This document shows positions 6,238 through 6,779 of a stretch of 6,779 nt of DNA, piece after piece. The notes under the pieces are model-generated. The model ran no database searches, was not told the origin of the DNA, and saw nothing but the letters and a program-made list of their open reading frames with translations. The translations under genes and the position numbers were made by a program. Position 1 is the stretch's first letter. Every line of letters starts with the position of its first letter. Source of the DNA: Chitinophagaceae bacterium (GTDB lineage Bacteria > Bacteroidota > Bacteroidia > Chitinophagales > Chitinophagaceae); contig CANHMN010000095.1 of assembly GCA_947461645.1 (NCBI GenBank), positions 1 through 6,779 of the forward strand, written 5' to 3'.

Positions 6238-6251
6238 AAAAACGCGTTTTT
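6238..6251. repeat. 14-bp perfect palindrome between xerC-like gene and hpf
   Basis: AAAAACGCGTTTTT is identical to its reverse complement and sits 30 bp after the recombinase stop and 46 bp before the hpf ATG. As RNA it would make only a weak A-U hairpin, so it is more likely to act as DNA, for example as an operator, if it acts at all. It does not resemble the 28-bp dif layout. Confidence 0.35.
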
Positions 6252-6296
6252 AGCTTAAATTCATTATCTCATTTCACCTAAAAACCAACTAAAACC

Positions 6297-6596
6297 ATGA
6301 ACCTTAGCATTCAATCCGTGCATTTTGCCGCAGACAAGAAATTAATCGACTTAATCGAAAAGAAAATCGTAAAACTCAACCAATTCAATGACAGCATAAC
6401 CAACGTGGATATTTACCTGAAGCTGGACAATCTGGTACACAATATCAAGGACAAAATAGTAGAAATAAAGGTTGCTATTCCAAAGCACGAGTTCTTTGTA
6501 AAGCAATCCTGCAAATCGTTTGAAGAAAGTTTTGATTCTGCCATGAGCGCTTTGGTTAATCAGATAAAAAAGAAAAAAGAAAAGCAACTCGTTTAA
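6297..6596 (+). CDS. hpf: ribosome hibernation promoting factor, short HPF/RaiA type
   Basis: The 99-residue protein belongs to the HPF/RaiA (sigma-54 modulation protein) family. These bind the 30S decoding centre and mRNA channel in slow-growing cells and silence ribosomes. The order beta-alpha-beta-beta-beta-alpha is visible: NLSIQSVHFAADKKLIDLIEKKIVKL (2-27), NVDIYLKL (36-43), DKIVEIKVAIPKHEFFVKQ (52-70), then SFEESFDSAMSALVNQIKKKKEK (74-96). There is no C-terminal dimerisation domain, so it is a short form rather than a long HPF. No SD is present, and I found no convincing promoter in the 88-bp upstream gap, which holds a 14-bp palindrome. It could be read from the xerC-like gene or from its own weak promoter. 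A strong terminator ends the unit 22 bp after the stop. The link with rpsU places two 30S-acting proteins at one locus. Confidence 0.93.
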   Translation: MNLSIQSVHFAADKKLIDLIEKKIVKLNQFNDSITNVDIYLKLDNLVHNIKDKIVEIKVAIPKHEFFVKQSCKSFEESFDSAMSALVNQIKKKKEKQLV

Positions 6597-6617
6597 TAAA
6601 TTCAATAAAATTGGTGC

Positions 6618-6648
6618 AATCTCCCCGGAAATCGGGGAGATTTTTTTT
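6618..6648 (+). terminator. Intrinsic terminator of hpf
   Basis: AATCTCCCCG (6618-6627) pairs perfectly with CGGGGAGATT (6633-6642) around a GAAAT loop, and eight T residues run through 6641-6648. It is a textbook GC-rich, plus-strand terminator, and it closes the rpsU-xerC-hpf cluster. On the minus strand no T-tract follows. Confidence 0.93.
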
Positions 6649-6675
6649 GATGCTAAAAAAAAATAGCAAACATTT

Positions 6676-6706
6676 TTTTCTATTCATCATTTTTCACTTA
6701 CTTTTG
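6676..6706 (+). promoter_or_regulatory. Probable promoter for a transcription unit beyond the window
   Basis: TACTTTTG at 6699-6706 matches TAnnTTTG exactly. A T-only -33 region (TTTT at 6676-6679) lies 19 nt upstream, one base short of consensus. It sits just after a strong terminator, so a new unit probably starts near 6711-6714. In many Bacteroidota hpf is followed by tRNA genes and tuf, which is a reasonable guess for what comes next, but no tRNA begins before 6779. Confidence 0.45.
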
Positions 6707-6718
6707 CCTTCCCAAAAA

Positions 6719-6760
6719 ATGAGGTGCATTCGTATGCGCAGTTTTAGGGGAAGTTCTTAA
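6719..6760 (+). CDS. Possible 13-codon leader ORF
   Basis: An ATG at 6719, about 7 nt after the predicted transcript start, opens a 13-codon frame (MRCIRMRSFRGSS) ending in TAA at 6758-6760. Four of thirteen residues are Arg. An imperfect hairpin lies within it: GTGCAT (6724-6729) with ATGCGC (6734-6739), loop TCGT, one G-U pair. A short frame near a promoter and with internal RNA structure could be a leader peptide, but a frame this short is easily met by chance. I do not recognise it. Confidence 0.2.
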   Translation: MRCIRMRSFRGSS

Positions 6761-6779
6761 TAAGTTGTAGCGTTGAATA

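Noticed and set aside
6231..6260. dif recombination site next to the recombinase gene
   Set aside because: The palindrome here is 14 bp and A/T-flanked, without the two 11-bp arms and 6-bp centre of a dif site.

Overview
The window reads as a chromosomal segment of a member of the Bacteroidota. Three things point there. Intergenic regions carry the -33 TTTG / -7 TAnnTTTG promoter pattern typical of that phylum. Start codons almost all lack a Shine-Dalgarno (SD) sequence, except that of rpsU. The gene order rpsU - xerC-like recombinase - hpf is one I recall from that phylum. The DNA is AT-rich and tightly packed. No mobile element, CRISPR array, tRNA or rRNA is visible.

Layout, left to right. 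Positions 1-387 (+) hold the C-terminal end of an HscA-type Hsp70 chaperone for iron-sulfur cluster assembly. It overlaps tail-to-tail by 23 bp with a large YfhO-like polytopic membrane protein (365-2455, -). Head-to-head with that, across only 27 bp, is a class I SAM-dependent methyltransferase (2483-3229, +). A striking inverted repeat spans this start-start gap. Ten bases beyond the methyltransferase stop, on the minus strand, is a GtrB/CsbB/DPM1-like family 2 glycosyltransferase (3240-4160, TTG start). These three genes look like a small surface-glycosylation module: the glycosyltransferase would make a polyprenyl-phosphate sugar, YfhO would use it outside the membrane, and the methyltransferase may modify a sugar or lipid intermediate. 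Positions 4161-4337 (177 bp) contain no gene and no convincing hairpin or promoter.

The riboflavin synthase alpha chain (4338-4925, -) is divergent from rpsU (5036-5230, +, bS21). The 110-bp gap holds a near-perfect Bacteroidota promoter, a short leader hairpin and a full SD directing rpsU. A strong intrinsic terminator follows rpsU, and its U-tract runs directly into the ATG of a XerC/XerD-type tyrosine recombinase (5306-6208, +). An 88-bp gap with a 14-bp perfect palindrome leads to a short HPF/RaiA ribosome hibernation factor (6297-6596, +). That gene ends in a second strong terminator (6618-6648). The last ~130 bp carry a promoter-like box, a small hairpin and a possible 13-codon ORF leading out of the window.

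The clearest functional theme is translation control: bS21 with the only SD in the window, and a hibernation factor, flanking a recombinase whose expression seems tied to a terminator. No wholly new system is evident. The best leads are regulatory architectures: the rpsU SD, the terminator/start junction of xerC, and the dyad between yfhO and the methyltransferase gene.
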